Below, one piece after another: positions 60,565-64,000 of a stretch of 64,000 bases of DNA. A program made the translations under genes and the position numbers. The stretch comes from an uncultured Eubacteriales bacterium (lineage in GTDB: Bacteria > Bacillota > Clostridia > Oscillospirales > Acutalibacteraceae): assembly GCA_934456435.1 (NCBI GenBank), contig CAKSHH010000004.1, positions 1 to 64,000 on the forward strand, written 5' to 3'. The first letter of the stretch is position 1. Each line of letters opens with the position of its first letter. The notes below the pieces were generated by a model that made no database searches, was not told the origin of the DNA, and was given only the letters and a program-made list of their open reading frames with translations.

Positions 60565-61491
60565 TTATGAAAAGCTGCTTTCAATGACTTTTGAGCATTC
60601 CGCCGGCGAATAGACCCACTTGTCGATATGGTCAAGCTCGGTGAAATACTTTATCGGCGGCGTCGGGTACTCCGCTTCAAACGCATCAACGATTATGAGC
60701 TTGATTTTCATTCTTTCCGGCAGCATACTTTTAATGTATACGCCTGCGTGACAGCCTGCGCTGATGCCCGTCGAGTATTCGGCAAGACCTGCAAGATTCG
60801 GGGTCAGCTCAACAAAGATACCGTAGCTTTCAACGGAACGCACGATTCCGGGCACAGTCTCGCCCGGTGCAAACTCGTCGGCGTTCTGCTCCCATGTGCC
60901 GAGAAGCTCCTTGTGTGAAAAGGTCAGACGACCCTGCTCATCAATGGACTTCACGACTACGCGAATCATCTGTCCGACGGAAAATCTGACGGACGGATGG
61001 GGTATTCTGGAAACCGAGATGCTGTCGATTGGCAGCAGTCCGTTTATTCCGGCGCCTATATCAAGGAAAACACCGAAGCTTTCCATGTGAGTGACCCTTG
61101 CCGTGATAACGTCGCCCGGCACAAGCTTTGAAATGTAGTTATCCATACATTCCTGCTGAACCGCTTTTCGGCTCAGCACGGCGTACTCGCGGTCGTTGTC
61201 GTCCTTCTGAAAACCGATAATCTTGAACATAACCGGTTTGTTCACGCGTGAAATCAGCGCAATGTCCCTTACCGAACCGTCGTCAATTCCGAGCGCGCCC
61301 TCGTTGTGAGGAATAATTCCGTACATACAGCCGAGATCCACTCTCAGATTATGCTCCTTGTCGCAGAGCAGAGCACGCGCTTCGAGCGTTTCGTTCATGA
61401 TGCACGCCTCGTGCAGGGCGTTTGGCGACGAAAGCGCCGCGCGGTTGGCGGGTGTAAGAATAGTTTGACCCTCAGGTTTGAAATTTTGCAT
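60565..61491 (-). CDS. S1 RNA-binding domain protein (308 aa)
   Basis: Two clear S1 domains: GDVITARVTHMESFGVFLDIGAGINGLLP (about 135-165) and GETVPGIVRSVESYGIFVELTPNLAGLAE (about 218-246). The N-terminal ~110 residues form a further beta-rich part (ALLCDKEHNLRVDLGCMYGIIPHNEGAL). Related to the short ribosomal protein S1-like factors of Clostridia, thought to aid translation or mRNA binding. Start at 61491 has AAAGGTGG upstream. Divergent from DUF951. Confidence 0.85.
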   Translation of the reverse strand: MQNFKPEGQTILTPANRAALSSPNALHEACIMNETLEARALLCDKEHNLRVDLGCMYGIIPHNEGALGIDDGSVRDIALISRVNKPVMFKIIGFQKDDNDREYAVLSRKAVQQECMDNYISKLVPGDVITARVTHMESFGVFLDIGAGINGLLPIDSISVSRIPHPSVRFSVGQMIRVVVKSIDEQGRLTFSHKELLGTWEQNADEFAPGETVPGIVRSVESYGIFVELTPNLAGLAEYSTGISAGCHAGVYIKSMLPERMKIKLIIVDAFEAEYPTPPIKYFTELDHIDKWVYSPAECSKVIESSFS

Positions 61492-61597
61492 TAGTTTTAC
61501 CACCTTTATTTTATTGAATTAAAATTTTTCTACTAATTTATATGAATTGTATTCCCGATAATGACAAATACATCTATACTTTCGGCATAAAATGTGC

Positions 61598-61603
61598 TAT
61601 AAT
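61598..61603 (+). promoter_or_regulatory. Extended -10 promoter of DUF951-prfA-tsaC
   Basis: TGTGCTATAAT provides TATAAT at 61598-61603 with an upstream TGn; the -35 is weak. It lies 42 nt before the DUF951 start. Confidence 0.6.
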
Positions 61604-61644
61604 ATAACAGAATAGGTTTTTTAAGTAACGAAAGGAGCGATAAT

Positions 61645-61830
61645 ATGGACGTTCGCGTGGGCGACAAGCTTGTAATGAAAAAGAATCATCCGTGCGGCTG
61701 CAACCGCTTTGACGTTCTGCGTTCGGGAATGGATTTCCGAATCAGGTGCGAAAAGTGCGGACGTGAGGTTATGGTTCCGCGCACAAAGGCGGAAAAAAAT
61801 ATCCGCAAAATAATTCATCCCGAAGATTAG
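61645..61830 (+). CDS. DUF951 zinc-finger-like protein (61 aa)
   Basis: A small protein with CGCNRFDVLRSGMDFRIRCEKCGREVMVPR, Cys pairs arranged as a zinc ribbon, and the MDVRVGDKLVMKKNHPCG start typical of DUF951 (YyzM in Bacillus, origin-proximal there too). Function unknown. GAAAGGAGC precedes ATG. It lies 42 bp before prfA. Confidence 0.9.
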   Translation: MDVRVGDKLVMKKNHPCGCNRFDVLRSGMDFRIRCEKCGREVMVPRTKAEKNIRKIIHPED

Positions 61831-61872
61831 CGTTCTCCGAAAAACAATTTTTATTTTTCGGAGGAATTAGTT

Positions 61873-62940
61873 ATGATTGAAAAGCTCCAGTCTGTTGAGG
61901 AGAAATTTGAAAATATAAACGCTCAACTCTGCGATCCCGACGTTGTGTCCGATATCGAAAGATACCGTACTCTCATGCAGGAGGCGAAGCACCTGACGCC
62001 GATAGTCGAAAAGTTCCGTGAATATAAAAAAGTTAATGCCGACTTTGAAGAGGCGCAGGCTTTGCTCAACGAGAGCGGTCTGGACAAGGACTTCCGCGAA
62101 ATGGCGCAGGAACAGTTTGAGGAATCCAGAGCTATGCTTGAAAAAATAAACGAGGAGCTGAAAGTTCTTCTCCTGCCGCGCGACCCCAATGACGACAAAA
62201 ACGTTATCATCGAAATCAGGGGCGGAGCCGGCGGCGAGGAATCCGCGCTGTTTGCCAACTCTCTGTTCAGAATGTACTCCATGTACGCCGAATCAAAGGG
62301 CTGGAAAACAGAGGTTCTCAATGCCAACCCGACCGAGCTCGGCGGATTCAAGGAAATCAGCTTTATGATAAGCGGCGACGGCGCATATTCGCGCTTCAAG
62401 TTTGAAAGCGGAGTACACCGCGTTCAGCGTGTTCCCGAAACCGAATCGCAGGGCAGGATCCACACCTCGACCGTTACGGTTGCCGTGCTTCCGGAGGCGG
62501 AGGAGGTTGACCTTCAAATAAATCCGACCGACCTTCAGATCGACACCTTCCGTTCCAGCGGAGCGGGCGGACAGCACATCAACAAGACCGAGTCCGCAAT
62601 CCGCATCACCCATATTCCGACGGGAACGGTTGTTGAGTGTCAGGACGAACGAAGCCAGTACAAGAACAAGGACAAGGCGATGAAAATTCTGCGTTCGAGG
62701 ATACTTGAAGCCGAGCGGCAGAAACAAAGCGACGCTATCGCCGGCGAAAGAAAATCGCAGGTCGGAACGGGTGACAGAAGCGAAAGAATCCGCACATACA
62801 ATTTTCCGCAGGGACGTGTCAGCGACCACAGAATCGGGCTGACTCTTTATAAAATAGAGGCAATAATGAACGGCGATCTCGATGAGCTTACGGACGCTCT
62901 GATAACTGCCGATACTGCCGAGAAACTGAAAGCTGAGTAA
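61873..62940 (+). CDS. prfA: Peptide chain release factor 1
   Basis: Recognises UAA and UAG and triggers hydrolysis at the ribosome. The catalytic GGQ lies in [19 protein letters not shown], and the stop-codon-reading region reads [20 protein letters not shown], where the usual PxT appears as PET. The N-terminal helical domain is complete. 355 aa, standard. GGAGG is 8 nt before ATG. Confidence 0.96.
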   Translation: MIEKLQSVEEKFENINAQLCDPDVVSDIERYRTLMQEAKHLTPIVEKFREYKKVNADFEEAQALLNESGLDKDFREMAQEQFEESRAMLEKINEELKVLLLPRDPNDDKNVIIEIRGGAGGEESALFANSLFRMYSMYAESKGWKTEVLNANPTELGGFKEISFMISGDGAYSRFKFESGVHRVQRVPETESQGRIHTSTVTVAVLPEAEEVDLQINPTDLQIDTFRSSGAGGQHINKTESAIRITHIPTGTVVECQDERSQYKNKDKAMKILRSRILEAERQKQSDAIAGERKSQVGTGDRSERIRTYNFPQGRVSDHRIGLTLYKIEAIMNGDLDELTDALITADTAEKLKAE

Positions 62941-62944
62941 TGAT

Positions 62945-64000
62945 ATGGAAACTGAAATACTTGACGGCGGCTCTAAAAAGGACATTGAAAAGGCCGCAGA
63001 AATACTGAAAAAGGGCGGACTTGTCGCGATCCCCACCGAGACGGTGTACGGACTTGCGGCGAACGCGCTGAACCCGACCGCCGTTGCAAAAATATTTAAA
63101 GCCAAGGGCAGACCGATGGACAATCCGCTGATCGTTCATATCAGCAGGTTTGAGGAGATTTACAGGCTTGTCAAATATGTTCCGCACAAGGCAAAGGAGC
63201 TTGCCGACCGCTACTGGCCGGGACCGATGACAATTATTCTGCCGAAATCTGATTTGATTCCCGACGAGGTGAGCGCGGGACTGCCGACGGTTGCCGTGAG
63301 GATGCCGTCCCACCCCGTTGCAAGGGCGATAATCGAAAAATCGGGACTTCCGCTTGCCGCACCGTCAGCCAACTCTTCCGGGCTGCCGAGTCCCACAACG
63401 GCAAGGCACGTCATGGACGATATGTGCGGGAAAATAGAAGCGGTGGTTGACGGCGGAGCCTGCGACGTGGGCATAGAGTCCACAGTCGTAACGCTTGCGA
63501 CCGACGTTCCGCGGCTTCTCCGACCAGGCGGAATTACCCACGAACAGCTTGAAGAGGTGCTCGGACACGTGGATATCGACCCCGCGGTTCTGTCGGAGCT
63601 GAAGGAGGGGGAACGGCCCTCTTCTCCGGGAATGAAGTACAAGCATTATTCTCCGAAAGCGGAAGTATATATTGTAAACGGAAGCCTGCCGAGCTTCAGG
63701 TATCAGCTCGACTCGGATTTCCGTGACGGCGACGCCGCGCTGTGTTTCGACGGAGAGGAAAACTCTCTTTCCGTTCCGTGTCTGTCGTTCGGCAGAAAGG
63801 ATCATTCGTCGGAGCAGGCGCACACTCTGTTTGACGACCTGCGTAAATTTGACGATATGGGCGTGAAGCGTGTGTTCGTCCGCGCACCGTCTGCCGAGGG
63901 CGTCGGTCTCGGAGTTTACAACCGTCTGCTTCGTGCAGCGGCATTCAAAATTCTTGAACCGCCCGTAATCTTCGGTCTGACGGGTCAGAGCGGAGCAGGC
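62945..64000 (+). CDS. tsaC: Threonylcarbamoyl-AMP synthase fused to a CoaE-type P-loop (partial)
   Basis: Residues 1-335 form a Sua5/YwlC-type TsaC: AIPTETVYGLAANALNP, KGRPMDNPLIVHI, WPGPMTIIL, AAPSANSSG and SPGMKYKHYSP with the Sua5 C-domain. It makes the precursor of t6A37 in tRNA from threonine, bicarbonate and ATP. The reading frame then continues without a stop into VIFGLTGQSGAG, which is the start of a dephospho-CoA kinase P-loop (compare VIGLTGGIGSGK). No ATG, GTG or TTG lies in the preceding 20 codons, so a separate CoaE start is unlikely. ATG at 62945 begins 5 bp after prfA. The 3' end is outside the window. Confidence 0.85.
   Translation, partial: METEILDGGSKKDIEKAAEILKKGGLVAIPTETVYGLAANALNPTAVAKIFKAKGRPMDNPLIVHISRFEEIYRLVKYVPHKAKELADRYWPGPMTIILPKSDLIPDEVSAGLPTVAVRMPSHPVARAIIEKSGLPLAAPSANSSGLPSPTTARHVMDDMCGKIEAVVDGGACDVGIESTVVTLATDVPRLLRPGGITHEQLEEVLGHVDIDPAVLSELKEGERPSSPGMKYKHYSPKAEVYIVNGSLPSFRYQLDSDFRDGDAALCFDGEENSLSVPCLSFGRKDHSSEQAHTLFDDLRKFDDMGVKRVFVRAPSAEGVGLGVYNRLLRAAAFKILEPPVIFGLTGQSGAG

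Overview
The window looks like an origin-proximal piece of a low-to-moderate GC Gram-positive chromosome (Bacillota, Clostridia; most likely a Ruminococcus-like member of the Oscillospiraceae). The evidence is the gene content: parA-parB-noc-rsmG-mnmG-mnmE, dnaN-yaaA-recF-remB, dnaX-ybaB-recR beside the SRP RNA, perfect parS sites, a GlgC/GlgD pair, a dockerin-bearing secreted protein, and many AGGAGG ribosome-binding sites with sigma-A type promoters. The placement is inferred from gene families; no database was searched.

Layout. 1-7 kb: intergenic repeats, an XRE regulator with two matching operators facing a TM2/zinc-ribbon membrane protein, then a group of secreted or membrane hydrolases (alpha/beta hydrolase, PAP2 phosphatase, purple-acid-phosphatase-like enzyme, calcineurin-like phosphoesterase). 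7-17 kb: a minus-strand glycogen locus glgB-glgC-glgD-glgA, followed by a histidine-phosphatase-fold protein lacking its catalytic histidine, a beta-propeller/helical two-domain protein and an FAD oxidoreductase. 17-23 kb: two rRNA methyltransferases, tRNA-Leu(CAG), a small AT-richer patch (two XRE regulators, a P-loop kinase-like protein, a SLOG protein, a membrane-anchored unknown) and class II fructose-bisphosphate aldolase. 23-37 kb: a long minus-strand block: lipoprotein, mreB, mreC, mreD, PBP2, minD, mnmE, mnmG, rsmG, noc, then parA, parB, serS. This joins cell-wall elongation, septum placement, tRNA modification and chromosome segregation. 37-43 kb: tRNA-Arg(CCT) and two large secreted PHP-domain paralogues, one with a dockerin. 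43-50 kb: patatin, remB, recF, yaaA, dnaN, a DnaA-box-like AT-rich gap, recR, ybaB, dnaX, SRP RNA and a VTT-family membrane protein. 50-58.5 kb: a pathway for oxidative breakdown of (probably aromatic) amino acids: aminotransferase, a structured RNA, ACT protein, phenylacetate-CoA ligase, indolepyruvate oxidoreductase IorAB, an AMP-forming acyl-CoA ligase, and the AzlCD exporter. 58.5-64 kb: a repeat copy, a PHP phosphoesterase and its unknown neighbour, an S1-domain protein, DUF951, prfA, and a threonylcarbamoyl-AMP synthase that runs in frame into a CoaE-type P-loop at the window edge.

The most notable items are the TsaC-CoaE in-frame fusion, an unrecognised ~144-nt structured RNA with its own promoter ahead of an aminotransferase whose ribosome-binding site is masked, the dockerin/PHP paralogue pair, a terminator-like hairpin whose 3' arm is the noc ribosome-binding site, the His-to-Asn pseudo-phosphatase in the glycogen locus, an intergenic repeat with compensatory stem changes, and DnaA-box-like repeats upstream of dnaN where dnaA is absent.
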